Shown here piece after piece: positions 1 to 13,100 of a stretch of 64,000 nt of DNA. The position numbers and the translations under genes were made by a program. The notes under the pieces were generated by a model, which worked only from the letters and a program-made list of their open reading frames with translations, was not told the DNA's origin and did not search any database. The stretch's first letter is position 1. Each line of letters starts with the position of its first letter. Source of the stretch: Tubulanus polymorphus (lineage: Eukaryota > Nemertea > Palaeonemertea > Tubulaniformes > Tubulanidae). The stretch spans positions 23,020,450 to 23,084,449 of the forward strand of contig NC_134029.1 of assembly GCF_964204645.1 (NCBI RefSeq), written 5' to 3'.

Positions 1-9
1 AATTTACAG

Positions 10-1649
10 TTAGTTCACAAATACAGTAATATGCTTCTCTTCACGTGGACAAACTATCGCAATCCGGACCAACGTCAATTGTTGGGTTACGTACTTCATT
101 ACAGAGAGGCGTAAGTTGACCCAATAGCTGGTGTTCATGTGTTGTGTGTTACAGGAGAATGAGATGTTTTTACATTGAAACTGTTTCTGATATTATAACT
201 GGGTCCTTACGACTCCTTGATTCCTTTAAAAAAAATCCTTCTAGATGGAAAATGCTTTTGAAGGTGCTCGAAACTCCTTTAATTTGAGCAAAATGACAGA
301 AACTCTTTTAAAACTCCTTTAATTTTGAGAAAAAGACAATTAGATACTTTCAAAGTTGTACATTAGACTACGCCTAAATCGGTATTTAGTTGGAACCAGG
401 ATCCTTTTGGAACCCAAGTAGGCGGTTCCTGAATTAGAAACTCTGTTTAGGAGTGTAAAGGAAAAAAATCAGCTAAGTAAAACTAATTAATGGTTTACTA
501 AGATAGAACACATCAATATGACATTGCTGAAATCATCTGATGATTTATTTCTCGACAGTTTTTGAAATAATTTTGTTTCTAGATAATGTTGTTGAACACT
601 TTCTGCTGCCGTCTATGATTTGATCGGTCCTCGTGGACGTCATCAACATTCCGTCTCATATTTCGCGATCACACGAGCGCAATTCATGTAAATGCAAAAA
701 GTCGATTGATTTCTAAATCGCGCTAACTAAAACCAAGAGTTGTGTTTTAACAAATTTCATATTCATCATGTGCTTAACATATTGTTATTCATTGAGTTCA
801 GACACGTATAACCTGCTTCGTAAATGTTGCGTAACTCTTTACGAAATTACTTAATATCTTGGCGTTGCGCGCACAACATTATAATGCCAAATAGCACGAA
901 TCCAATGCTAATATGAACTTCAATAATTCTGTTTACATAAAAGCTTCATGATTGACGTCATTCATTGAATCTCGAACTGCTCAAAGATTCTCATTATTAG
1001 AATCGATTATTTTTAGCTTCGTTTGTTGTTCGGTTGTATTTGATTTTTGCATCTATTTTTTTGTAGGCCTGAGAAAAATATGACTATATTCAGCGGAAGA
1101 GACGCGTGTGGAACTGAAGTGTTAGTATAGATGATTATATATTTGAGTTTTTATTTCTTTTGAAAGATGGCAGCACCTGTCAAACATGAGATACATCACA
1201 CCTAAGTGGTCTGCCAGCACTTTTGGGAATTGATTACTCGGTGCAGAAATGTTTTTAAATCGTTCTATATTTTTCTATGTTTTTAAATCATTCTATATTT
1301 AGTTGGAAGACGCAGGACGTTCGAGCAGATAATGACAAAACTGCCGACAAACTAGCGACTTTACTGACTGATCTAAAACCATGGACTCAATACGCGATTT
1401 ATGTGGAAACGTACACTACAGCGATGGCTAACGAAGGAGCTATGAGCGAACTTATCTACGTCAAAACATTACCAGAATGTATGTACCATAGTCCGTCGTT
1501 TTTAGATAACAATCCAACGATTGTATAAGAACATTCTTCGCAAAGGACATTGAATATCTAAACTGTGAGGCTGTCTGTGCATAGACCTATGGCATTCTTT
1601 GATGATAAATAATGATATCATATGATATTATAAAATGTGTAAAATATTC

Positions 1650-1738
<89 letters not shown>

Positions 1739-4700
1739 TCTATCTGACAGTTTCTTATGCCTCCCTCCGTTTAAAATGCTAGGTAAATTTTTCAAACAAA
1801 AACTAAATTAAAAACTAAATTTTTTCATTTTAAAACAATATCGTAGCATTTTCAAACATATCGACTACTACAACTACTATTTGAGAGTAGTTTCTACTCT
1901 TTCTAAGCGATCAACTTCTTCCAAAAACATCGAAATACTTTCAAAATCAGAATTATTATTGTAGTTCATTTTCAATTTAAGTACAATTTATGATGTCGAA
2001 TTACTCACATATTTGGTGTGAAGTCTTCTACTATGAGAGATATCTAGTAAAAGAGTCTGGACCGGATTCTTTATCATACATTTTCATGGATATTGTGACA
2101 TTTTCCCTTGTGATTTACGTCGAATGATTAAAAAGCTCGGCGACAATTTCATGTTTTAATAATCGTTGATTTTTCCGCAGCGCCGACTCATCCACGCGAT
2201 CTGAACGTCGAGATGAAAAATCCTGGTGAACTGTACGTGACGTGGTCTCCTCCGCGACATCCCAACGGCAACGTTACTCATTATTTCGTGTATTGGGCTC
2301 CGCAACAAATTGAAGCAGCAGAATTTGATAAAAGAGACTACTGCGTTGACAGTAAGTACGCCCTCCGAAAACCACGATGTGATGAAATTTGAAAATCTGT
2401 GAGAAGTCGGGAAAATTCTTGGAAAATGCTAGAAAAAGATTGTCAGTATTCTTATCCCCTTTTTAAGCCATATACCGTAGCGAATATTATTTATGCGCAA
2501 GCTGTGTAAAAGTTTTAAAAAGTTTTATTCAAATCTACAGATTGTGACGTTTATGTTATTGATCCCTGCAAAAATGAAAAACTTAGAAAAATCTTGAAGG
2601 TTTTTGTGCAGGATGTGAACAATCCTGGTATTTTGGCACGCGTAAAGTGCGATAAAAAGCCAATTTTGATTTTGTAAAAAAAACTTGGAACATGGGAAAA
2701 CCCGTAGTTCAACAATCCAGCTCCTGAGATGAAAATCAAACCGATTCATTTTATCATTTTGTCGTTGACGCTTTTCAGAACTTCGGTTCCCGACTCAAAA
2801 ATCATCGGTCGTCGTCATGAGAGAGAACAAGAAAAACGAAACGACAAACGACGGCGGGCAGACGCAGTGTGGTAAACAGCCGAAGGATATCCATCTCGAG
2901 GAACAAGAAGTGATGTCGCAGATCGCGTTCGAAGATTTTCTACAAAGCGACGTTTACAGGAAACGTCCGACCAACATGACGCTGCAAGGCGGTAAAAATA
3001 ACCCTAAAAGGCGGCATCGCCGTTCGAACTTAGCGATGCCGGCCGACGTCGCGAACGCAACCATGGAAACCTATCCGAACACGACTTACAATCCTAAGGT
3101 CAAGCGGCCGGCGTCTGCTAAACAGGATTACCTCGCGGTGATCGTTTATAACAGACTCTCCGTAGTGATACCGAACTTGAAACATTTCCAGGAATACAGC
3201 ATCGAGGTAATTCATACAGACTATCATTGTTCGTATTGATTGTGTGTGTGGCCACGTATTGAATATAATGATTTATTGATTGACAGGTGGTCGCGTGTCA
3301 AGAGTATGAACCAACCAAAGATACAAAATACTGTAGTAATCGAGCTATCATAACTGCCACTACACTTCCTAATTGTAAGTACTGCCCTATATACTCATCC
3401 TCCCCCGGCAGGGATTCGAACCTGATGGCATTGAGATTGCCACGGCACGAAACCCTGCCATAATCGACCGTGTGCGCAGATACATGCGCAGTTCAGATGA
3501 TGTGATTTTTAGCCAATCAGAAGTCCCGTTTTATTTTAGCCCGGGTTTTCCCATTTATAGTTCTTCCTTGAAATTTATCTCAGCAATTATACAACAAGCA
3601 ATCTGATTGGTGCCGCAAGTTTTTTCGCGCAGCAAAGCTGCGCATGTACCTACGCACCCGGTCTACTGATGCAGGGTTTCGTGCCGTGGCTGAGTGTAGC
3701 GATGCCATCAGGTTCGAGTCCCTGCAGAGGGAGGATGTATATACTCGGATTTGACGAAAATTATTCAGTTTATTTACTTTAATTGACTTAAATTTTGCTA
3801 CAATTTACTTGACTCTAATCTTATATTTGATAAATTCTAATAATTATTTCCGGGAGGATGTGCACTTATCAATGTATCGGGATTAGACTGGTTGCCAGTC
3901 AATTCAGTTCAATTAATCTACATACTCAGATCCAAAATAACTTTATTGATTCTGGATATTATGAATTTATATTATATTATTTTAAGTAATATGTTAATTT
4001 TCAAGGCCTCAATAAACTTTCAAGTCTGATTTCACGTTGATGTTTGTTTTCGTTTAGATAAAGCCGACAACATCGATCAGCGCAATATAACCATTAGCAA
4101 CAATAGTAACGATCAGGGTGTGTTGATCAGGTGGAATGATCCTCTGCATCCGAACGGACTTATTCTTAGTTACGAAATCGAGTATCGTCAACTTAACATC
4201 GGAAATGTGAGTCTATTTTAAACCTCGAAAACCATTACATTCTTCTCAGTGAAATTGTTGAGATCCACCCAGATCTGCATTGAATGATCCTAAATACTTG
4301 TTCAATTGTAAACAACTTGCCATATTAGATAGAAAATCACTTAACACTGGATGGCCTCTTGCTTAGGAAATCGAGAAATCCTCGAGAATTTTGTGAAAAA
4401 AGCTAACATGAGATTGTTAGATGGCATGTGAAAAATCAGTTTCCATCTATGTCTTACATATTTGACTGCGTTAATTGATTGGATTCTTAGAAGATTGAGT
4501 CGGGTAAACGTCGTGCGTGTCGGGGAATAATAGGGGAAAATACGAATGAAAGTGGCCACTCAGTAACAGTCAACAGAATAGACTAATCTCTGAGCACCGG
4601 TTGTCATTTAATCGTTGTTTTCTTGTTCAGATCAAACCGACTGTCATTTGCATTCCGCATAAACAATATCGTAAGAAACGTGGATACAAATTGTCGAATT

Positions 4701-7700
4701 TGCCACCTGGCAATTATACTTATCGTATACGAGCTACCTCACTGGCCGGCAACGGGTCATGGACACAACAGTTAAACTTCTATATCAGAAATCCACTGAG
4801 TAAGTACACGCTCACCGACACCATTTGAAGTCACTAACGATGAAAAATGTTAATCTGAATTTGATGTCAAAGCGGGACTCTGAATGTTTTGAAGTTGTCA
4901 AACCCAGATATACCATTAATGCATGTATGATATGAAAATGTAGAGTGAATGAGGGAAAATCAGGGGTTAATTTCGACTATTCATTCTCAGAAGAAAATAC
5001 CGGGGACAGGCAGGATCAGGGACAGGGATGAATCCCGGAATTTTGAATAGGGGACCTAAAACATCTGATGCCTAGTTGTATACAATATATGCACTTGGTA
5101 GGCCTACATGACTGCAAGCGTTGTAGACATGAAGCCTCTTATGGTGGATTCGGGAGTCCTCCCAAGAAAATCTGGAAAATATTTATCTTTTTCTTAGCAT
5201 CTAGATTGATTCTAGAACAAAATGAGTGGCAATAATTTGCCACTGCATGTGTAACTTGCCGACGAATGGGTGGGTGGAGTGGTCCACTTTCCCCCCTTGG
5301 ATGCACCCTCTCAGAGGCAATGTATCAAGGATTGACTAATTGTATATCAATAATGATGATTTTATTTCACATTTGTAGAGAGTGATGATAAATTCTGGAA
5401 AGAAGAAATTATAGCCTTAGTCTCAACGGCTGTGTTACTTATCATCGTATTAGTGGGTGGATTTTCGTTTTGGTATTTTGCACGAAAAAGGTAACCTTTT
5501 ATTTATTACAGCAGACTTTTGCGCGTTAAAGAATGAAGAATGTTCGAATGTGTGAGCAACGAAGTGAATTTATTTTCAGATCTCATCAACGCATTCCTGG
5601 AATACTGTATTCATCCGTTAATCCAGAATACATGAGAACAGGAGGTTACCGTAAGTATTTCACCATTTCGATCGATAATTTTCAAATAATGCACAAGTAG
5701 TGAAGGAGTGGTAGTAGTTATTCCAAAATAACGTAAACTTCATTTTGAAGTGGTAGTAGTTATTCCAAAATAACGTAAACTTCATTTCGAGAACAACTGT
5801 ATAACTCAACTGAACATTTCATATTTCGGCTATCATCCTGGTAAAAGCGGAAAATGCTTAAGGTTATATTGTTATCCTCATTCACTATATGAAGTTATAC
5901 CAATGGGGTACCGGTACTATTACTGTGGCAAGCAAGTATCTGCCAGTTTCACTTGTTTCTTACAGTGAGAGCAGGAATCCTACAATATTTTATTTTTAAG
6001 GGGTGGCTGATTTTCAGAAGGGTGGATGTAAAAATGAATGGGGTAAAAAAAGTTGTTGTGGTGAACTTTACGTCGAAAATGAACTAATTTTCGCTGCATA
6101 TAACACACTGTATAGTTGCGCCATCTGGTGTGTGCCGGCACCCCCTCGGTTATCCCTATGGATAGCAATAGAAACTTTGTTTCTTTGTTCGATTCAGAAT
6201 ACATAGCAGACGAATGGGAAATTGACCGTGAGAAAGTGAAATTGATACAGGAGTTAGGCCAGGGTTCGTTCGGTATGGTTTACGAAGGCATCGCGAAAAA
6301 TCTTACACAAGACGAAGAATTGACGAAAGTGGCGGTGAAAACGGTGAATCTGAACGCGACGAGTCAAGAGAGAAATGATTTCTTAATCGAAGCCTCCGTA
6401 ATGAAGTAAGTTTATGACTGTGCAGGGGGCGTAGCCAGGATATTGTGCGGGGTTGTTTTTGAAAAAAATACAGACAATGAGATCAGTTTTCAAAGGAGTT
6501 GTAAGGTTTAAAAAGTCCTGAATCTTTTATAATGTGTAAAGAATATATTGGAGACTCAAACATAGCGGAATTGCTAGGATTTTTGGGTTATTCACTCCTG
6601 GTTATGCCCCTCTGTACCGAATAATGATTTCAAATAGATTACTGGGAGTGAGTTGCCACAATAATCAATGCTGTAAGGATAGATTGTTTTCAACCCCACT
6701 GAACTACCTGATTAAACTTTACCTTTGCGTAATTGAAAAAATGGATTGGTTTTTACCCCACTGACTAGCTGATTAAACTTAATTGTAAGACTTGGACTTT
6801 TTAACCCCACTGACTAGGTGATTGAACCTTTGCATAATTGTGAAAAAAATGGATTGCTTGCTACCACATTGACTGGCTGATTAAACTTTACCATTGCGTA
6901 ATTGTAAAGAATGGATTGTTTGCTTCTCCATTGACTTGCTAATTAAACTTTACCATTGCTGTCATTACAAATATTTCATAGAAATTGCTTCGGTCAGGTT
7001 ATAGGTCTAGAGGTCTGGTACTGATAGGTTATAGAGGTCATGTACTGATAGGTTATAGAGGTCTGGTACTGATAGGTTATAGAGGTCCTGTACTGATAGG
7101 TTATAGAGGTCCAGTACTGATAGGTTATAGAGGTCCTGTACTGATAGGTTATAGAGGTCCTGTACTGATAGGTTATAGAGGTCCAGTACTGATAGGTTAT
7201 AGAGGTCCTGTACTGATAGGTTATAGAGGTCCTGTACTGATAGGTTATAGAGGTCCTGTACTGATAGGTTATAGAGGTCCTGTACTGATAGGTTATAGAG
7301 GTCCTGTACTGATAGGTTATAGAGGTCCTGTACTGAAAGGTTATAGAGGTCCAGTAGTCACTGGTAAACAATTACCATAATAGTTAATGAAATCTTAAAT
7401 CTATATGCTCATTTGTTTTATATGAAAATATTTGCATGGATGATTATCTTTTTTGTTTTCAGGGCGTTCAAGTGTAGCCACGTTGTAAAGTTACTAGGCG
7501 TTTGTTCAATAGGTGAACCGACGTTAGTTGTTATGGAACTTATGCCTAACGGTGACCTCAAAAACTTCCTACGATTGCATCGACCCGATGAACTGGTTAG
7601 TGTTCCTCTGACTATCAAAAAATGATTTCAGCAAAATGAACAACAGCCAATTGTAATCCTGATAATAGAAACGATAATTTATGCATCAATGAGTTATTCA

Positions 7701-9395
7701 TAAATGTTAATTAGCCGACTTGTCCTACATAATTGAAAGGACATCCTTAAGGCTTTACTGGGAAATACCATGGAAGAATATTGGCGAAAGATCGGCGATA
7801 GCCATACGTCAAAATAACTGATTTATTCCTGAATATTGAAATTAATTGCATATGTATTTTGTTTTTTCGGTCAGCAGGAAAATAACGGCAAGGTTCCACC
7901 ATCGTTGAAACAGATCCTACAAATGGCTGGCGAAATAGCTGACGGGATGGGCTACCTGGCTACTCAGAAGTTTGTACACAGAGATCTGGCTGCTAGAAAT
8001 TGTATGGTGGCTGATGATTTAACCTGTAAAATTGGAGGTAGAAAAAAAAACTACACATTCATATAAGAAATAAAACTTAGAATTATGAATAATTGATTGA
8101 TGATTTCGTTCGTTTTAATTTCAGATTTTGGAATGACTCGAGATATTTATGAGACAGATTACTATAAGAAAGCTGGAAAAGGTCCGCTACCTGTCAGATG
8201 GATGTCTCCAGAATCGTTAAGAGATGGTGTTTTCTCCAGTCAATCCGACGTGTGGTAAGAAACTCACGATGATATTACGTACAGAAGAACCCGCTTAATT
8301 TGATGCTCGAGAAATCCGATTTAAACATATTTTATGTATAAGTGTAAATGATATCGGGATGAGATCAAAATCCAGATTAAACTGATCCGAATTAAGCGAG
8401 TTTTCGCCGTATATTTGAATTTGTAAATATTTTTGCCGTTTTTCATTCGTGCTAAAACCTTTCCACGCAGGTCGTACGGCGTAGTTTTATGGGAAATGGC
8501 GACGCTTGCTGCGCAGCCTTATCAAGGTTTAACTAACGAACAGGTTCTGAAATACGTTATTGATGGTAATCTAATGAAGAAACCAGAAGGTTGCCCCGAT
8601 AAACTGTAAGTTTTACAACACTAGTGATTCAGCGGATCTTATGTGACTAGGTAAAGAATTCCGTAAAACAAGCGCAGAGCAATTTCATCATCGTCGGTTA
8701 TTTTCATCCATTTCAGATTTAGTTTAATGACATTATGTTGGCAAATACGGCCGAAACAGCGGCCGACTTTCGACGAAATAGTGGAATATCTCATACCAGA
8801 TCTGAATGAAACGTTCGTAAAACGTTCGCATTTCTTCAGCGACGACAACGTGCGCGAAGAAGACAACGGCGACGCGACGGAACAACGCGACGATGGCGAT
8901 AAATACGGGGATTACGTGGATGATTTGGACGCGACGGCAGCGGTCGAGACGACGCCGCTGCAATCCCCGACGCACGTCGGTAGTCAGGTCGTACTACGCG
9001 ATAAAAACAATCGTCGCAAATCGATTCCCGTCGATCATGTGATACTACGCGATACGAAGGACTGTAGCAGTATTCTGATCGTCGACGAACAGCAGCAGAC
9101 GCCGCGCGGAGACGACGCGGAACCGTCGCCAAAAAACCGTCGCGACTGCGTTCACTTAGAACCGGACGAGAACTGCGAATGTGCCGTTAACCCCGGGTCG
9201 CCTGCATCGGCCGCGACGGCGCGACCTCACAAGTCGAGTTCGAACTCTCATCTACACGCGACCGCGATGAATTCTAACCATGGCAACGGATTATCCAGCG
9301 ATGACAGTAAAGGTAGCACGAAAAGTAGTCATTCGTATCTCAACGGAGGAGTCATGAACGGACATATGAAAATGCCAAAATCGACAAAATGCTAG
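10..9395 (+). CDS. INSR-like: Insulin/IGF-type receptor tyrosine kinase (5' part missing)
   Basis: Coding exons by splice sites and phase: 10-110, 1067-1120, 1303-1478, 2181-2351, 2779-3206, 3287-3374, 4058-4206, 4631-4799, 5379-5490, 5580-5650, 6198-6405, 7463-7595, 7875-8037, 8125-8254, 8471-8605, 8717-9395 (988 residues in the window; the ligand-binding L1/CR/L2 part lies to the left). In order: fibronectin III repeats ([13 protein letters not shown] at 1375), an insert with a basic cleavage site KRRHRRS near 3010 that matches the alpha/beta furin site, a further FnIII repeat ([14 protein letters not shown], about 4720), a transmembrane helix at 5400-5475, and juxtamembrane NPEYM (about 5623), the docking site for IRS/Shc PTB domains. 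The kinase has [30 protein letters not shown], activation loop [14 protein letters not shown] with three tyrosines, and [10 protein letters not shown]. All catalytic residues are present. The C-tail is Ser/Asp-rich, ends in MPKSTKC, and is GC-richer than its surroundings. Family identity is certain; the exact orthologue name is not. Confidence 0.96.
1653..1734. repeat. (TA)n microsatellite
   Basis: About 82 bp of uninterrupted TA dinucleotide in the receptor intron between exons 1303-1478 and 2181-2351. Low complexity; length probably polymorphic. Confidence 0.98.
3397..3737. mobile_element. Palindromic MITE-like element with tRNA B-box-like termini and 9-bp target duplication
   Basis: The two ends are inverted copies of each other: the left end carries GGCAGGGATTCGAACCTGAT and the right end reads ATCAGGTTCGAGTCCCTGC. 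The direct repeat TATATACTC lies immediately outside both ends (3388-3396 and 3738-3746), as expected for a 9-bp target-site duplication. No coding capacity. Each terminus contains a sequence like the tRNA B box (GGTTCGANNCC). A diverged partial copy lies at 9979-10190 and shares the core GCCCGGGTTTTCCCATTTAT. The element sits in the receptor intron after exon 3287-3374. Confidence 0.8.
4335..4560. mobile_element. Dispersed GTGGCCACT-family repeat copy
   Basis: Sequence rich in short pieces such as GAGAATTTTGTGAAAAAAGC and TCTATGTCTTACATATTTGAC, ending in AGTGGCCACT. A related copy at 30600-30862 shares the TCTATGT.TTACATATTTGAC core and ends in AGTGGCC. Further relatives lie at about 46105-46370, 52930-53190 and 60835-61130. 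It is intronic here. Boundaries are approximate because the ends are diverged. Confidence 0.55.
5707..5790. repeat. Two-copy 42-bp tandem duplication
   Basis: The unit AGTGGTAGTAGTTATTCC followed by AAAATAACGTAAACTTCATTT occurs twice in tandem inside the receptor intron after exon 5580-5650. The copies are almost identical, which suggests a recent duplication. Confidence 0.9.
6660..6965. repeat. Degenerate ~65-70-bp tandem repeat
   Basis: About five diverged copies of a unit containing CCCCACTGACTAGCTGATTA, TAAACTTTACC and GCGTAATTG, in the receptor intron between exons 6198-6405 and 7463-7595. It lies immediately before the younger 24-bp minisatellite, so the same intron holds an old and a young array. 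Confidence 0.8.
6998..7352. repeat. 24-bp minisatellite, about 15 copies
   Basis: The unit GGTCCTGTACTGATAGGTTA plus TAGA is repeated about 15 times with single-base variants (CTG/CAG, one GAAAGG). Because 24 is divisible by 3 and the unit lacks stop codons, long reading frames appear on both strands (RGPVLIGY repeats on +). It lies inside a kinase-domain intron between exons that join cleanly without it, so I treat it as non-coding. Confidence 0.95.
8284..8408. mobile_element. Short inverted-repeat element in receptor intron
   Basis: The left end GAACCCGCTTAATTT and the right end GAATTAAGCGAGTTTTC form imperfect terminal inverted repeats around about 95 bp, between kinase exons 8125-8254 and 8471-8605. 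Related CGCTTAA/TTAAGCG sequences occur at about 20725-20800. Probably a decayed MITE; boundaries are approximate. Confidence 0.45.
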
Positions 9396-9442
9396 CATCA
9401 AATGTAAAAAATCATGATATTATTTTTTGTTTTACTGACAGG

Positions 9443-9791
9443 CAGGGTTCGTACTAGTCCTGAATATACGGGAGAGATTTTTTAGTTAAAAATTTTCGTA
9501 CATGTTTTTCACAGCTTGCAAAAGTTTTGAAATTATGAAAGAGTTATGGAATGATAGAAGTGTAGTGAAGTTAATTTTTTCTTCCGACTGAAGCTATGAA
9601 AAAGTTACGATATTTTAGAAGTGTCGTCTGAACAATTTTTTCTCGTGTTAACTGTTGGTCAAGATATTTTTTTTCGTAAGCTTTCAATTCTTCTGTAATG
9701 AGTATAAGCACATTTCGTAGCTATGAAAATTAGGATATTTCGCAATGAAATAGGTGTTGAAAATTGAAAACTGTGTATAGTACGAACCCTG
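9443..9791. mobile_element. MITE with perfect 14-bp terminal inverted repeats
   Basis: CAGGGTTCGTACTA at 9443-9456 is exactly reverse-complemented at 9778-9791 (TAGTACGAACCCTG). The 349-bp interior is AT-rich and non-coding. Termini beginning CAGGG are typical of hAT-type elements (family knowledge), but no matching 8-bp target duplication is visible, so class assignment is tentative. Confidence 0.75.
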
Positions 9792-9978
9792 ATATCATCA
9801 TCATTGTTATTGCTGTTGTATGTTCACTTGTGCGTGAATTATTGTTCTAAATGAATTGAATTTGACAAACGCGGATGTGTTTACACCGGCTCTCATTTTG
9901 TCGATACCAGACTCGATCAACTGAAATATTTAAACAATGTGTTGAAAACCGCTAAAACACAACCGAACCTAAAGAACC

Positions 9979-10190
9979 ATCTTTCCTGGCAGGGATTTGA
10001 ATCGGAGGAATATGAAACCCTGCCACACTAGACTTAGTGCGCGGCCAATTATTAGCCTATCAGATATCCCATTTTATTTTGGCCCGGGTTTTCCCATTTA
10101 TAGTTGTTCCGTGAAATTTGCCTAAGCAATTATACAACGAGCAATTAGCTTGGTAATGCAAGTTTTCGTGCGGCAAACTCTCTCAACCAG
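9979..10190. mobile_element. Diverged, truncated copy of the 3397-3737 element
   Basis: It shares GGCAGGGATT, GAAACCCTGCC, GCCCGGGTTTTCCCATTTAT and AGCAATTATACAACGAGCAA with the intact element at 3397-3737. The right terminus is not recognisable, so this is an old or truncated copy. Confidence 0.7.
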
Positions 10191-13100
10191 TAAGAAATAT
10201 ACACTTGCGTATCTAAAATAAATAAGCATTCTACTGCCCATATTTAAAAGGCAGGCGTCAGTTTGTATCAGTGTCCTAAGTATATTCATGTACAAATGTA
10301 GTTTGTTGTAGTTTACTTCACTTGCTTTATTTTGACTTAACGGTAAAATTTCAAACCCATTGCGTTGGAAATTTTTTGACAAGTCACTGATGAAAGTATT
10401 CATCAAATTTTCGGCTTTGTTTGCAGTTTTTCTACCATTTTAGAATGAAGAAAGAAATTTTTCTGAATTTCAGATTTTTGATGTGGATGCCCGGGGTCGG
10501 GCAGGGTGGGATCATGTGCCCACAAATTACCGGTGACTCAATAATATGGACACACTTGTTGGTTTTCTATTACATCTCTGTAGTAAATATTTGCTTGTTC
10601 ATTCAGTGTAAACTACCTAAATTTTGTGGTAGATTTTATAATTCTCAATGTGTATGAACTCGTATAGAACATAATAATTTATTAGTTAAGAATGTTCCTC
10701 GGTACAGTAATGTATCCCCCTACACACAGCTGGCCTCATTGAGGTTTTCTACGTGGAGAGAATTACCGGTATATAGATGTGTAACGTACATCGCGATCAT
10801 ACCCATATTTTTTAATCGTTGATAGTTCGAACCTTCGAATCAAAACCGATGATTTCATTTGCTGCGAAAAAAAAACCATGCTCGAAAATCTTTGAAATGA
10901 TAATGTACAATTCTGTTTGTAAATCAAAACATTGTCGCGTGTGTTTGTCAAAAATCGAAATGAAATGAATGATATTGTATTTAGTTAGATGAATGAAATT
11001 GTGTTCATCCAGTTTCCATTTCATATGATTGTGTAAATGAAAAAGAATTCAAACTTATGATACACGAATTCAAGTATACAAAAAAAATAGTCATTATTAT
11101 TTATAACTATTGAATGCGAACCATATCATGGAAATGTTTTATGTTTTTTTTTTATACCTGTATAATAGAATGAAGAGAACTTGGAAGAGTTATTGAATGT
11201 TTTTTTAACCGATTTGTGTACAGAATTAACAGTAGGTTAGAGATCGAGTTCTTTTCTGTTCGCGAGGAAAAGGTACTCGGTAAAATTGTGCTTTTCATGA
11301 GATGAAACATGATTTTGATCTAGGTTTTAAGCGTATAAAATTTGGTATATTGTATGATGATGATGATGTGAAACATTTTTACCGTGAAGTTTTATGCATT
11401 AGAAATCTACTGTTTTAGTGCTGAATTTTGGCCGATGGACGGTTCTTTTGTCTCGATGTGATGAAAAAAGGGTCGCTATTTTACTTCAGTCATTTTATCT
11501 ACGGAACTTTCCGAGAGGTATTTAGGAGGACGACGGTACGTGTACGTACCCGTCGTCCTATTGTTATCGTGAAATCCGTCACGTCAAAACCATTACGTGC
11601 GTTTAATGCCACATACACATCTGAAAATTTCACAGTCGCTTAAATATGAAACATAGAAGGTTGAGTTTGTATATGGTGGATTTTTGTTATTTACAGTTAT
11701 TTTGTCGTTTATTGCCAGAAAGTGTGGTATTTTCTTGTGCGTGTGTCAGCGGGATAATTGAATGTTTAACCATTAGTTGTTTTGTATCATTCACTCATTC
11801 CCATAATCAAACTTTCGAAGATATCATTCAAGAATTCTGATGAGCCTGCTGGTAAATATTCATTCTGTTCCACTTGGTCGATCGTTAGACTAGATTCAGG
11901 CCCTAAGGGAACAGCTAGCAAGTGGCCTTTGGTTCAGTCTGTGAACAGCTTCAAAACAACCGTGTTAACACATGGATGTGATGTACCCCATGGACTGCGT
12001 GGTCTATGTCATGGGTTCTTGGCGATTGTGCCGAGAGCAGACTGTATCCGGTGGTCATGTTAAGTATAACTTGATAGTATATGTATTGAACATGCATCGT
12101 GGCTAAAATGATACCTTCGTTTCCCAACCCCTCTAATTGTATCTAAGGCAATATCAATCTATGCCGACGACGATTTTGTTGATCGAGCTTACATATTTTG
12201 AACCTCAGGACCTTAGTTTTCAAACTTGCAGGGATGCCAACTGCTCCGTTTTTTCTTAAATCTCTGTAGGCTTATACTTTAAACTTGCATTGTATGTTGA
12301 CTATAATCTCAACTCTTTGTCTAACAGTGTAACTTCGTTTGGACCTGACTTGCAAACATGTTTTAAAAGCACTACAGGTGTAAGCCTTTTCCAACCAAAT
12401 TAACTCGTAAAAGTATCTTTCTAGTTAAAAGTTTAGAAATAATTAATACTGCTGGTGACACCGACGATTGTGGGGATAAATCTTATGGGTTTGATTCGAA
12501 TAGATGAAGCAGAAATTGGAAAATAAAATGCACTTAATTCAATACAATCAATCCTTGATAAAACTACCCATACAAATGCCTGATGTGCTTTTCATTAATG
12601 ACTTGAAAATAGTGTGCAATAGTGCTAGTATGTGAAAATGATTGTGTGCTATTTATTGATTTCTCGCGACAGAATATTTATATTTCTATCAGAACGACCT
12701 GTACTTACCAATGATGAAGATTTATTTACTGATGATCAAGATATACACGTAAGATAGCGTCATAACTGTTTTAACTGTAATCATGGTGTTATTCTGCTGT
12801 ATGCATGTCATCCCTGTCAGTGTATAGTATAATATACCTCTCCGTATTATATATATATATATATATATATATAACTGGGAAAATCTCCATCCCATATTTT
12901 TTCCATCTGAGTTCGAGCTTTTGTAGCGTAATTTTTTTAGACATTTCAAAAGCAGACTCCACTTATAGCGGTAGCGCCAGCTCCGGGTAAATTTTTGGGG
13001 TTTCGGATTTTTTTCACTTTGAAAAGCGGATGGGACCGAAAGAACTTTTTATAGTTCTACCGGTTTTAATTGATTACCGAATGGACCGCAGCAAGCCGAG

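Noticed and set aside
6003-6200. Reading frames directly upstream of the kinase exon, and a possible independent start
   Set aside because: Receptor exon begins at the acceptor at 6198; the upstream part is intron read-through and has no receptor similarity.
6985-7380. 131-codon repeat protein (RGPVLIGY)n and its antisense partner
   Set aside because: Product of a 24-bp minisatellite inside an intron; the flanking kinase exons join in phase without it.
8733-9132. Long minus-strand frames opposite the receptor C-tail
   Set aside because: Shadows of the GC-rich sense exon; arginine-rich products with no features.
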